From NCBI RefSeq assembly GCF_026012015.1, contig NZ_BRXR01000001.1, positions 4,055,501-4,119,500 on the forward strand: a stretch of 64,000 nucleotides of DNA. The letters run 5' to 3'. The notes under the pieces are model-generated. The model worked only from the letters and a program-made list of their open reading frames with translations. It had not been told where the DNA came from and did not search any database. The first letter of the stretch is position 1, and each line of letters begins with the position of its first letter. Both the position numbers and the translations under genes were made by a program. The stretch is from Clostridium omnivorum (GTDB taxonomy: Bacteria > Bacillota > Clostridia > Clostridiales > Clostridiaceae). Below, piece by piece: positions 41,597 to 49,800 of this stretch.

Positions 41597-41941
41597 ATGA
41601 AAAGTGAATTAGTAGAAACTATGAAATTGATTTCAGTTATTACAGATGAAATTATTCAAATAGTTAAAGGTGATGATTATTCAGATTTACTTACTGCCTT
41701 AGAAAAGAGGCAGCAAACCATAAATTTCTTGGAAAGCTTGGGGTATTCTAAAGAAGAGTATAGAGAAGCTGAGATAAAGTATAGAATAATCAACCAACAA
41801 CAACAACTATTCAAAATAATGGACATTAAAAAAGTTGAACTGATGGAAAAATTACAGGAGTTATCTAAAAATAAGGTCGTAACTAAAAGTTATAATCATA
41901 GTAACTTAAGTGGCTCTAAAATTTTTAGTAAAAAAATATAA
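41597..41941 (+). CDS. fliT: FliT-like flagellar chaperone
   Basis: 114 residues, all helical, directly after fliD. The first 60 residues carry a FliT-like pattern with LTALEKRQQTINFLESL. FliT chaperones bind FliD before export. The overall sequence is divergent, so the assignment rests partly on position. Confidence 0.7.
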   Translation: MKSELVETMKLISVITDEIIQIVKGDDYSDLLTALEKRQQTINFLESLGYSKEEYREAEIKYRIINQQQQLFKIMDIKKVELMEKLQELSKNKVVTKSYNHSNLSGSKIFSKKI

Positions 41942-41959
41942 AAAAATTATAATAAGCTA

Positions 41960-41986
41960 TAAAGTATTTTTAACACCAAGCGATAT
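41960..41986 (+). promoter_or_regulatory. Sigma-D (FliA-type) promoter for flagellin 1
   Basis: TAAA, 15 bases, AGCGATAT. The leader that follows is about 120 bases long. Confidence 0.85.
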
Positions 41987-42040
41987 ATATAATATAAGTA
42001 CTTAACAAACAAATACTGATTAGTTAATTAACTATGATAG

Positions 42041-42057
42041 TAAACTTTAAAAGTTTA
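42041..42057 (+). promoter_or_regulatory. Palindrome in the flagellin 1 leader
   Basis: TAAACTTT, A, AAAGTTTA, an odd palindrome of 17 bases. It lies upstream of the putative CsrA hairpin and may form a stabilising leader stem. Confidence 0.45.
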
Positions 42058-42070
42058 ACTATAAAAAATT

Positions 42071-42104
42071 GGCAAAGGATTGCCTAAACAAAATTCAAGG
42101 AGGA
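42071..42104 (+). promoter_or_regulatory. Putative two-site CsrA binding region in the flagellin 1 leader
   Basis: GGCAA-AGGA-TTGCC (42071-42084) is a 5-bp hairpin displaying AGGA in its loop. The Shine-Dalgarno AAGGAGGA (42097-42104) gives the second GGA, about 22 bases on. This is the layout of the two CsrA sites in the Bacillus hag leader. Confidence 0.65.
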
Positions 42105-42111
42105 ATTTAAA

Positions 42112-42936
42112 ATGATAATTAATCACAATCTTAATGCAATGAATGCACACAGAAACATGACTGCTAACATAGGAGCAGCAGGAAAATCAATGGAAAAATT
42201 AAGCTCAGGTTTAAGAATAAACAGAGCTGGTGATGATGCAGCAGGACTTGCTATTTCTGAAAAAATGAGAGGCCAAATTAGAGGATTAGATCAAGGTTCA
42301 AGAAATGCTCAAGATGGTATTTCATTAATCCAAACTGCTGAAGGTGCTTTAAATGAAACTCACAGCATTCTTCAAAGGATGAGAGAACTTTCAGTTCAAT
42401 CAACAACTGCAACTAATACAACAGCTGATAGAGCTGCTCTTCAAAAGGAATTTGGTCAATTACAAAGTGAAGTAACAAGAATAGCTACACAAACAAACTT
42501 CAATACAAAAACATTAATGAGTGGTTCATTTAGTGCTGCTGCAAATGCTTTACAATTCCAAGTAGGAGCTAATGCTGGTGAAAAAATAAACTTACAATTA
42601 TCAACTATGACTGCAACAGGATTAGCAGTTAATGCCGCTTCAATATCAACAGCAGCAGCTGCATCAGCTGCAATAACAACTGTAAATACAGCTATTGCAA
42701 CTGTTTCTACTGAAAGAGCAAATCTTGGTTCAGTACAAAATAGATTAGAGCATACAATCAATAACTTAAATACTGCAAGCGAAAACTTACAAGCATCTGA
42801 GTCTAGAATAAGAGACGTAGATATGGCAAAAGAAATGATGAATTATTCAAAGAATAATATACTTCAACAAGCTGCTCAAGCTATGCTTGCACAAGCTAAC
42901 CAAGCACCACAAGGAGTTCTTCAATTATTAAGATAA
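42112..42936 (+). CDS. fliC: Flagellin 1 (main filament protein)
   Basis: 274 residues. The N-terminal D0/D1 helix ([36 protein letters not shown]) and the C-terminal helix ([35 protein letters not shown]) are near-perfect flagellin hallmarks. The middle is short and Ala/Thr-rich, so only a small surface domain is present. It has its own sigma-D promoter, a long leader with CsrA-like sites and a strong terminator. Strong bias for preferred codons suggests high expression. It lies next to genes likely to glycosylate it. Confidence 0.96.
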   Translation: MIINHNLNAMNAHRNMTANIGAAGKSMEKLSSGLRINRAGDDAAGLAISEKMRGQIRGLDQGSRNAQDGISLIQTAEGALNETHSILQRMRELSVQSTTATNTTADRAALQKEFGQLQSEVTRIATQTNFNTKTLMSGSFSAAANALQFQVGANAGEKINLQLSTMTATGLAVNAASISTAAAASAAITTVNTAIATVSTERANLGSVQNRLEHTINNLNTASENLQASESRIRDVDMAKEMMNYSKNNILQQAAQAMLAQANQAPQGVLQLLR

Positions 42937-42963
42937 TTGAAGAAGAGTTAATTTAACAAACAT

Positions 42964-42999
42964 AAAAAACCTTCAAGTTAGTTACTTGAAGGTTTTTTT
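42964..42999 (+). terminator. Intrinsic terminator after flagellin 1
   Basis: A 15-bp perfect stem (AAAAAACCTTCAAGT and complement) with a 5-base loop and a T7 run. Confidence 0.95.
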
Positions 43000-43005
43000 A
43001 TTAGC

Positions 43006-43032
43006 TAAAGTTTATTCTAAAATATTCGATAA
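43006..43032 (+). promoter_or_regulatory. Sigma-D (FliA-type) promoter for the Maf operon
   Basis: TAAA, 15 bases, TTCGATAA, 7 bases after the flagellin terminator. It is nearly identical to the flagellin 2 promoter: the first ten bases TAAAGTTTAT and the last eight TTCGATAA are the same. Confidence 0.85.
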
Positions 43033-43068
43033 ATTAAGTGAGTTAATTTTATGACATAGGAGGACGAA

Positions 43069-44874
43069 ATGAATCCAATAACTGAATATGCGTTACAAAA
43101 TTTAACGATAGATAAAGGTTTAAGTTCAAACTATTTTATAGAAAAGAGCAAAGACAATAAAAATATAATAAAGATTATTAAAAATAGTAAGCCATTTTAT
43201 ATTGGCAGTAACTATTCAGTAACTAGAGATATTATTAATTTTATGAATCAAGTGGGTGATTATAATGTAAATACTATATTTGTAGTTTTTGGATTAGCTG
43301 CTGGTGAACATATAGTTGATTTGCTACACAATATTAGTGATAGCAATAAAATACTTATTATTGAACCAGATGAAAATATAATAAAATTGTTTTTAAATAC
43401 AAAACAATACATTGATAACATTATTAATAATGATAGGGTTGTACTTACATCATGCGAGGAAAAAATGCTTGATATAATAATTAATAAGTATATAGAGGAC
43501 TTCGCCATAAATAATATCAAGTTTTTAATTTTTGCAAATTATGATAAATTATATAAGGAAAAATATCTGCTCAGTTATAACGCGATTAAAAAATATATAG
43601 AAGTTAAGGCAATGAATATTATTACAAATCAACGATTTTCAAAGGATTTTTTTAAATGTTTTGTTAAAAACATAAAGCATATCATTAAGAGTACACCACT
43701 AAATGAAACAAAGAATTCATTTAGTGGAATACCAGCAGTAGTCGTATCGGCTGGCCCTTCATTAGAAAAGAATATTGAACAATTGAAAAGAGTTCAAGAC
43801 AAATTTTTAATAATTTCTGGTGGAAGAACTATTTCTGCATTGAATAAAGTTAATGTTTATCCTCATTTAGTATCAGTAATTGACCCTGGTGAAGCTTCTT
43901 ATGAAGTAATAAAAAATTCTTTAGAATGTGATGCACCTCTTCTTTTTTGTGAGGTTACAAATCATAAAGTAGTAGAAGAGTACTCAGGAAATAAAATTTT
44001 TACTCAGGAAGGGTATATCTTGAATGAGGTTACTAGAGAAATTTTAGAAACAAAGGTAGATGCTCTCTATCAAGGTGGATCTGTAGCACACACTTGTGCA
44101 GCTTTTGCTCAATATTTAGGTTGTAATCCAATTATTTTTATTGGGCAAGATTTTGCTTTTACTAATAATAAGCTGCATGCAGATATAGCAAGTATAGAAA
44201 TTAATAACATAAATGATAAAGAAACTATTATGGTTGAAGGTGTGTATGAGGATCAAGTACCAACAAGTAAATTGTTTGATATTTATAGAAAAAATATGGA
44301 ACAGTTTATTGAGAACCACACTGATACTACTTTTATTAATAGCTCTGAAGGGGGGGCTAATATAAAAGGTACTAAGGTTATAAAACTACAAGAAGCAATA
44401 GAATTATATGGGAAAAGAAATTTAGATAAAGATATGTTTAGTATTATAAGAAATAAATCATATAGTTTTAATGAAGAACTTATTAAAGCAAACATAGAAA
44501 CAATTTTGAAAGACTTAGAAAATTTAAGAAATAAATGCAGTGTGACTGTTGAATATTCCAAGGAAGTTTTGGAGTACTATGAAAATAGTAAGAAGAAGAA
44601 TATTAATCTATTGCTTAGTAAAATTAATGAGATTAACAACAATATAGGAAAAGTTAAATTCATTAGTAATCTTCTACAACCTGTAATTTTCCAAGTATTA
44701 ATGAACCCTGAATATATGGAAAAAATAAATGAAACTGAAAAAGAAAGAGGTACAAGATTTGCAAAACAAGCCATTAAATTATATTCAGAAATAATAATCT
44801 CAATAGATGAAGCTGTACCATATGTAAAAGAATGTATTGAGGAATTAAGCAAAACGGAGGTATACAATGGATAA
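43069..44874 (+). CDS. Motility-associated factor (Maf, DUF115) glycosyltransferase 1
   Basis: 601 residues. A Rossmann-like N-terminal region (VVFGLAAGEHIVDLL, ILIIEPDE) is followed by the DUF115/Maf core with VVVSAGPSLEKNI, FLIISGGRTISALNKV, PHLVSVIDPGEASYE and IFIGQDFAF, and then a helical C-terminal domain of about 150 residues. Maf proteins transfer nonulosonic acids (pseudaminic or legionaminic) to flagellin Ser/Thr. A G7 run sits at 44350-44356 inside the coding sequence. It heads an operon behind a sigma-D promoter. Confidence 0.88.
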   Translation: MNPITEYALQNLTIDKGLSSNYFIEKSKDNKNIIKIIKNSKPFYIGSNYSVTRDIINFMNQVGDYNVNTIFVVFGLAAGEHIVDLLHNISDSNKILIIEPDENIIKLFLNTKQYIDNIINNDRVVLTSCEEKMLDIIINKYIEDFAINNIKFLIFANYDKLYKEKYLLSYNAIKKYIEVKAMNIITNQRFSKDFFKCFVKNIKHIIKSTPLNETKNSFSGIPAVVVSAGPSLEKNIEQLKRVQDKFLIISGGRTISALNKVNVYPHLVSVIDPGEASYEVIKNSLECDAPLLFCEVTNHKVVEEYSGNKIFTQEGYILNEVTREILETKVDALYQGGSVAHTCAAFAQYLGCNPIIFIGQDFAFTNNKLHADIASIEINNINDKETIMVEGVYEDQVPTSKLFDIYRKNMEQFIENHTDTTFINSSEGGANIKGTKVIKLQEAIELYGKRNLDKDMFSIIRNKSYSFNEELIKANIETILKDLENLRNKCSVTVEYSKEVLEYYENSKKKNINLLLSKINEINNNIGKVKFISNLLQPVIFQVLMNPEYMEKINETEKERGTRFAKQAIKLYSEIIISIDEAVPYVKECIEELSKTEVYNG

Positions 44875-45205
44875 GGAAAAACAAGAAGCTTTAGTTACAG
44901 CTAGTGAATATATTGTTAATTTAAAATTAGGATTAAAAAAAACAGCAGAATTTTTTCAAAATTACGATGAGACAAAAGGCTCAGCTCTTCTTTATAAAGT
45001 AATTGATGGTTTATATTGGATAATGGATGTTTTAGTGTATACAAAAATTGTATCAGATGAAGAAGTTGTAGAAATTAATGATAATTTTAAAAAAGTTGTG
45101 AATGCATTTGAAAATGAAGATTATGTTTTAATTGGAGATTTACTTTTTTATGAAGTTATGCCTATCATGGATAATATTGAAATAAAGATAAATAAGTGTA
45201 TTTAA
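44867..45205 (+). CDS. Small helical hypothetical protein between maf1 and a glycosyltransferase
   Basis: 112 residues. I do not recognise a family with certainty. It has no signal peptide; four probable helices with a hydrophobic patch (LLYKVIDGLYWIMDVLVY) suggest a small helical bundle. Its ATG overlaps the maf1 stop by 8 bases (coupled translation), so it may be a partner or chaperone of the Maf enzyme. This is inference from position. Confidence 0.7.
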   Translation: MDKEKQEALVTASEYIVNLKLGLKKTAEFFQNYDETKGSALLYKVIDGLYWIMDVLVYTKIVSDEEVVEINDNFKKVVNAFENEDYVLIGDLLFYEVMPIMDNIEIKINKCI

Positions 45206-45218
45206 AGGAGGATGTGAT

Positions 45219-46361
45219 TTGGCAGATATAATTATTTTTAAAGGAAGTGGGCAATATGATGCTCTTCAATATTTTGCAGATAAACTATATGAAGCATTTA
45301 TAGAAGAAAATATAAATGTAAGATTACTTGATCTTGTTGAAAGTCAATTATCAGTCGATGATTTAGAATTTCTTATAAAAAATGAAAGACCAAAACTATT
45401 TATAGGAATTAATACTAATGGTTTTAATATAGGGGAAACTAAATATTATAAATTTTTTAATGTAAATCATTTAGCAATATTAATTGATCATCCAATATAT
45501 CATCTGAATAGCTTAGATTTTTCTGCAAATACACTTTATATTTCATGCGTAGATGAGGACAGATTATCTTTCCTTAAAGATACTAAAAATTATAATAGGG
45601 GCTTTTTACTTTATCATGGTGTAGATAGTAAAATAAAATTTAATGCCTTTGATAAGGAAAATGATATGGTCTTTTTTGGTAGCCTCTATGATTACGAAGA
45701 TAAGAGGGCTCAATGGAAGAATAAGTATAATGACGATATTATAAAAGTTTTAAACACTGCATTAGAAATAGGAATATATAATTCGTTCATGCCTGTTCAA
45801 GATATTATGGATTTAGCTTTAAGATATTGCGGTTATGAATTACATGATTATAAGCAAATTGAAATAGGTAGATTATTAATTACTGAAATTGATGGCTATC
45901 TTAGAAATTACCATAGACACAAGTTTATAAGTAATATTAAGGAGAATAAAATAGTCATACATGGTAATGGATGTTGGGATAAATATTTTAATGGCTGCAA
46001 TAATATTGATATTAGACCTGAAGTTAAAATGAATGAAGCAGTTAATATTATGCAAAAGTCTAAAATAACTATCAACTGTACAATTACGGGTATGTATAAT
46101 GGAAGTCATGAGAGACCATTTATGGCTGCAATGGCTGGAAGTGTAGTTTTATCTAACTATTCACCTTTCTATGAACGAGTTTTTGGGGAAAGCGCAGTTC
46201 TTACTAATATTTTAGATATGAATGATATAGACAATAAGATAAATGGTATATTAAATGATGAATCATTAAGAATGAATATGGCATATAAGGCTAGAAAAAA
46301 TGTTGCCGAAAATCATACATGGAATAGCAGAGTGAGGCAAATTATGTCTATGTTAGACTAA
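45219..46361 (+). CDS. CgeB-like family 1 glycosyltransferase
   Basis: 380 residues with a GT-B outline. The C-terminal half has HERPFMAAMAGSVVLSNYSPFYE, the donor-site E/P-x-x-x-A signature of the CgeB-like group often linked to spore or flagellar glycans, and the final ARKNVAENHTWNSR motif is common to it. The acceptor is unknown. The start is TTG at 45219, set by AAGGAGG at 45205-45211; no better start exists. It stands between maf1 and the remnant glycosyltransferase. Confidence 0.75.
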   Translation: MADIIIFKGSGQYDALQYFADKLYEAFIEENINVRLLDLVESQLSVDDLEFLIKNERPKLFIGINTNGFNIGETKYYKFFNVNHLAILIDHPIYHLNSLDFSANTLYISCVDEDRLSFLKDTKNYNRGFLLYHGVDSKIKFNAFDKENDMVFFGSLYDYEDKRAQWKNKYNDDIIKVLNTALEIGIYNSFMPVQDIMDLALRYCGYELHDYKQIEIGRLLITEIDGYLRNYHRHKFISNIKENKIVIHGNGCWDKYFNGCNNIDIRPEVKMNEAVNIMQKSKITINCTITGMYNGSHERPFMAAMAGSVVLSNYSPFYERVFGESAVLTNILDMNDIDNKINGILNDESLRMNMAYKARKNVAENHTWNSRVRQIMSMLD

Positions 46362-46452
46362 GAGTATATTTGGGATATTAAACTTAAAGTTTCTAATTTT
46401 ATGTTTTATTATAGAAAGGTGACTTGGAATGGATGATCAAATGAGTTAATAA

Positions 46453-47121
46453 ATGAATATAATTGTTAGAATAAATAGTGAGTTAGTAATAGTTGGTCGA
46501 TTTAATGCAGGTATAAAACTTGCTGAAGGAAAATATGCTGCATGCATTTGTAATGATTTTATATTCACAGTAAATTGGCTCGATAATTTACTTAAACCTA
46601 TTGAATCAGATGAATCAATAGGTTTTGTTTCTCCAGGTGCTAATATAGTAAGTAATTATCAACAAATAAATTCAAATTATAATACAATAGTTGACCTAGA
46701 GAAATTTGCTGAAAACTACAATGTTTCTGTTCCAAAGAAGAGGGAAAAAAGAATTAGATTATTGGCATGTGTTTTGATGTGTAAGATTGAATTGTTTAAA
46801 AATATAGTAGGTTACGATTCTAGATTTTACTTTGGAGACTTTGCAGATGATGATATCAGTTTCAGAATTCGAAGAGCTGGCTGTAAACTAATATATGCTA
46901 GAGATACATTTGTTCATCATTTTGGTTCTGTAACTGTAAAAGAGGATCATATTGAATACAATTCACTAGAGATAAGTAGAAAAAATTTTATTGATATTGG
47001 GATTAATGCTACAATATATAATTCAAATCTAGAAGATAATGCGGTAGTTTTTGTGAATGATAGTGGGGAAACCAATGTTAAGTTTAAATTAGAACCGTGG
47101 TCAAAGCAATGGTTTGTTTGA
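46453..47121 (+). CDS. N-terminally truncated family 2 glycosyltransferase (probable decayed gene)
   Basis: 222 residues that match only the later part of a GT-A fold: GRFNAGIKLAEGKYAACICNDFIF (normally N-x-G-x-x-x-A-x-G-x-Y-x-x-x-L-N-D-D) and then GDFADDDISFRIRRAGCKLIY. The nucleotide-binding first strand and its NxSxDG motif are absent. Upstream, in the same frame, AAAGGTG and ATG GAT GAT CAA ATG AGT are followed at once by two TAA codons (46447-46452). This fits a once full-length gene that lost its N-terminal 70-80 codons by deletion. The remaining ATG at 46453 has no ribosome binding site. Confidence 0.7.
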   Translation: MNIIVRINSELVIVGRFNAGIKLAEGKYAACICNDFIFTVNWLDNLLKPIESDESIGFVSPGANIVSNYQQINSNYNTIVDLEKFAENYNVSVPKKREKRIRLLACVLMCKIELFKNIVGYDSRFYFGDFADDDISFRIRRAGCKLIYARDTFVHHFGSVTVKEDHIEYNSLEISRKNFIDIGINATIYNSNLEDNAVVFVNDSGETNVKFKLEPWSKQWFV

Positions 47122-47165
47122 TTTATCATACATGAATATATTCATTGATTAAAGGAGTAGTAAAT

Positions 47166-48392
47166 ATGCAAAGAATTATTAAAGTTTTACAAACTAAAGA
47201 AGGAAATTATACTTTATCTATTGATAATGTTCTTTTGCATAGTAAATATTATCCTTCTAAAGAAGCTGAAAGATTTGTAGAAAATAATTTGGATAAGATT
47301 AAAGCTAAAGAATTTGTTGTTATTTATGGTATAGGGCTAGGATATCATTTAAAGGAAATAATGAGGTTAGTAGATGAAAATTGTAAAGTTTTTGCCTTTG
47401 ATGCTGATATGGAAGTGATTAAAAAAAGTGAAGAGTTAGGAATGTTAGATGAACTAAAAATGGATAAAAGAATACAATTCTTTTATGGATACAATAGAGC
47501 GTTTTTTCAGGAAATGTCAATAAAAATGAATTTAGTAGAAGATATTATAATATACAAACCTTCAATAAGGACTATGCCATCAGAATATGAAGATTTAATA
47601 AATATATTAAATTCATATGAATTAGCGAAAATTGCTGTAGAAAGATTTGGTGATATAGCAATTGAAAACTATAAGGCTAATTTAAAGGAAGAATACAAAA
47701 CTATGCAGAATTTCTTTAATATAACAAATTTTTCTCATAAACCTGTGGTAATAGTTGCAGGGGGACCTTCTTTAGAATACAATTTATCAAATTTAAAAAA
47801 ATATAGAAATAAAATACATGTTTTTTCTCTTGGTAGAACAATAGATATTTTAATGAAAAATCAAATAAAACCTGATATATTAACGATTATTGATCCACAA
47901 AATATTGTATATGAACAGATTAAGGATTATTTAGAATTAGATATACCATTATGTTTTTTAAGCACAGCATGCAATAGTGCGGTAAAAAACTTTAAAGGGC
48001 CTAAGTATATATTTTTTAATGATTTCGACGAAAATAATAAGGAAAAGATTATTATAAATACTGGGAAGTCTGTAGCAGTAGCTGCTTTAGATATAGCAAT
48101 AAAATCTGGTTCAAAACAGATAGTTTTAGTAGGGCAAGATCTAGCATATCTGAATAGTAAGTTTCACGCTGGAGATAATTTAAATCAAAAAGATAATTTA
48201 ACAACAAAAGGATTAAAAAAAGTAGAAAGCGTAGACGGTGAAATGTTGGATACTACTATGGGACTTATAGAATTTAAAAGGAATATTGAAAATATAATAC
48301 AAGATAACCCAGATGTGAAGTTTTATAATTGTAGCAAGGGTGCAAAAATAAGTGGAACCATAGAAATGAATTTTGAAGATTTGTTCAGTTAA
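47166..48392 (+). CDS. Motility-associated factor (Maf, DUF115) transferase 2, short form
   Basis: 408 residues. It shares with Maf 1 the core blocks VVIVAGGPSLEYNL, HVFSLGRTIDILMKN, PDILTIIDPQN and IVLVGQDLAY, and has a Rossmann-like N-terminus (YGIGLGYHLKEIM). It lacks the C-terminal helical domain of Maf 1. It could be a second transferase with a different acceptor or donor. The start at 47166 follows AAAGGAG; the TTG at 47145 is upstream of that site. Its strand and spacing place it in the same island. Confidence 0.85.
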   Translation: MQRIIKVLQTKEGNYTLSIDNVLLHSKYYPSKEAERFVENNLDKIKAKEFVVIYGIGLGYHLKEIMRLVDENCKVFAFDADMEVIKKSEELGMLDELKMDKRIQFFYGYNRAFFQEMSIKMNLVEDIIIYKPSIRTMPSEYEDLINILNSYELAKIAVERFGDIAIENYKANLKEEYKTMQNFFNITNFSHKPVVIVAGGPSLEYNLSNLKKYRNKIHVFSLGRTIDILMKNQIKPDILTIIDPQNIVYEQIKDYLELDIPLCFLSTACNSAVKNFKGPKYIFFNDFDENNKEKIIINTGKSVAVAALDIAIKSGSKQIVLVGQDLAYLNSKFHAGDNLNQKDNLTTKGLKKVESVDGEMLDTTMGLIEFKRNIENIIQDNPDVKFYNCSKGAKISGTIEMNFEDLFS

Positions 48393-48438
48393 TATTTTAT
48401 TTATTTAAAATTAATTCGAAACGGTGAGTGATGATATT

Positions 48439-49173
48439 ATGAAAGTTGTATGTATAATGCAAGCAAGAACAGGTTCAACAAGATTGCCAGGTAAGGTTTT
48501 AAAGATAATATGTGGAAAAACTGTTTTAGAGCATGATATTGACAGATTAAAAAGAGTAAAAAATATAGATGAAATAATAATTGCTACTACTACTCATGAA
48601 AAAGATGATGTTATAGTGGAAGAGGCTAATAGATTAGGAGTAAAACATTATAGAGGTTCTGAAAATGACGTTTTATCAAGGTATTATTATGCTGCAAAAG
48701 AGAATGTTGCTGATATTATAGTAAGAGTTACAAGCGATTGTCCACTCATTGATAGTGAAGTTACTGAAAAAATAATTCAATATTATGTCGATAATAAGAA
48801 TAAATATGATTATGTAAGTAATACTATTAATAGGACATACCCTAGAGGCTTGGACACAGAAGCTTTTAGTTTTAATGTACTAGAGAAGGCATTTAATGAA
48901 GCAGTAAGTAGTAGAGATAGGGAACATGTTACGCCATATATATGGGACAATCCGACAGTATTTAGTCTATTCCAATATAAAAATGACATAGATTACTCTA
49001 ATTTAAGATGGACATTAGATACAACAGAAGATTATGAATTAATAAATCGTATTTATTCCAGTTTATATCCACTTAAAGGTAATGAATTTAATATGAATGA
49101 CATAATTGAATTATATAATGCTTTTCCAGTACTTAGAGAAATAAATAAGAATATTGAGCAGAAAAAGGTTTAA
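48439..49173 (+). CDS. spsF: SpsF-like nonulosonate cytidylyltransferase
   Basis: 244 residues. VCIMQARTGSTRLPGKVLK is the SpsF/CMP-sugar synthetase nucleotide motif; SDCPLIDSEV and YPRGLDTEAF follow. The enzyme should make the CMP-activated sugar from the free nonulosonate, corresponding to PseF in pseudaminic acid pathways. In Bacillus the sps locus carries a similar set (SpsC to SpsG). The ATG at 48439 is preferred; an upstream GTG at 48424 overlaps a GGTGAGTG site. Confidence 0.82.
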   Translation: MKVVCIMQARTGSTRLPGKVLKIICGKTVLEHDIDRLKRVKNIDEIIIATTTHEKDDVIVEEANRLGVKHYRGSENDVLSRYYYAAKENVADIIVRVTSDCPLIDSEVTEKIIQYYVDNKNKYDYVSNTINRTYPRGLDTEAFSFNVLEKAFNEAVSSRDREHVTPYIWDNPTVFSLFQYKNDIDYSNLRWTLDTTEDYELINRIYSSLYPLKGNEFNMNDIIELYNAFPVLREINKNIEQKKV

Positions 49174-49203
49174 TATGCGTAAATTGTAAAAAGGATTGAT
49201 AAA

Positions 49204-49800
49204 ATGAGGATATTATTTTTAACTAATAATAAAATATCTTATGAATTATATAATTGGATAAAAACTAAAGAAAATGAAGATGTAACCTTGTTTGAAGACC
49301 GTATAAATATAGATTTTGTAAGGAATTTCAAGCCTGATATTATTATTAGCTATAATTATAAATATATAGTAAAAAAAGAAGTAATAGATTATATGAAAAA
49401 TAAAATTGTTAACTTACATATATCATTACTTCCATGTAATAAAGGTGCTTCACCAAACTTGTGGAGCTTTTTAGAGGATACACCGAAAGGAGTTACAATT
49501 CATTTGCTTGATGAAGGATTAGATACAGGAGACATACTTTTTCAAAAAAAGATTTATTTTGATGAAAGTAAAGAAACATTAAAATCAAGCTACATTAAGC
49601 TTCATCAAGAAATACAAAAACTATTTAAAGAAAATTGGAACAAAATTAAAAGCGATAATCTGGTACCAATTCCTCAAGTTGGCGCTGGTAGTAAGCATTT
49701 TATTAAAGATTCTAATAATATTATGAGTTTGATAGATAGTTGGGATATTACAATTTTAGAGCTAAAAGAAATATATAAAAAATCTAAAGGTGATTTATGA
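49204..49800 (+). CDS. Formyltransferase-family protein (sugar N-formyltransferase candidate)
   Basis: 198 residues with the Formyl-transferase N fold. The catalytic set is present: Asn70, His72 (NLHISLLP) and Asp107 (DEGLDTGD). This is the 10-formyl-tetrahydrofolate transferase family, which includes enzymes that N-formylate amino sugars. It is not a methionyl-tRNA formyltransferase, since it is far shorter and lies inside a sugar cluster. It stands where an acetyltransferase (PseH) is found in canonical pseudaminic acid clusters. It ends with TGA overlapping the pseI start. Confidence 0.8.
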   Translation: MRILFLTNNKISYELYNWIKTKENEDVTLFEDRINIDFVRNFKPDIIISYNYKYIVKKEVIDYMKNKIVNLHISLLPCNKGASPNLWSFLEDTPKGVTIHLLDEGLDTGDILFQKKIYFDESKETLKSSYIKLHQEIQKLFKENWNKIKSDNLVPIPQVGAGSKHFIKDSNNIMSLIDSWDITILELKEIYKKSKGDL

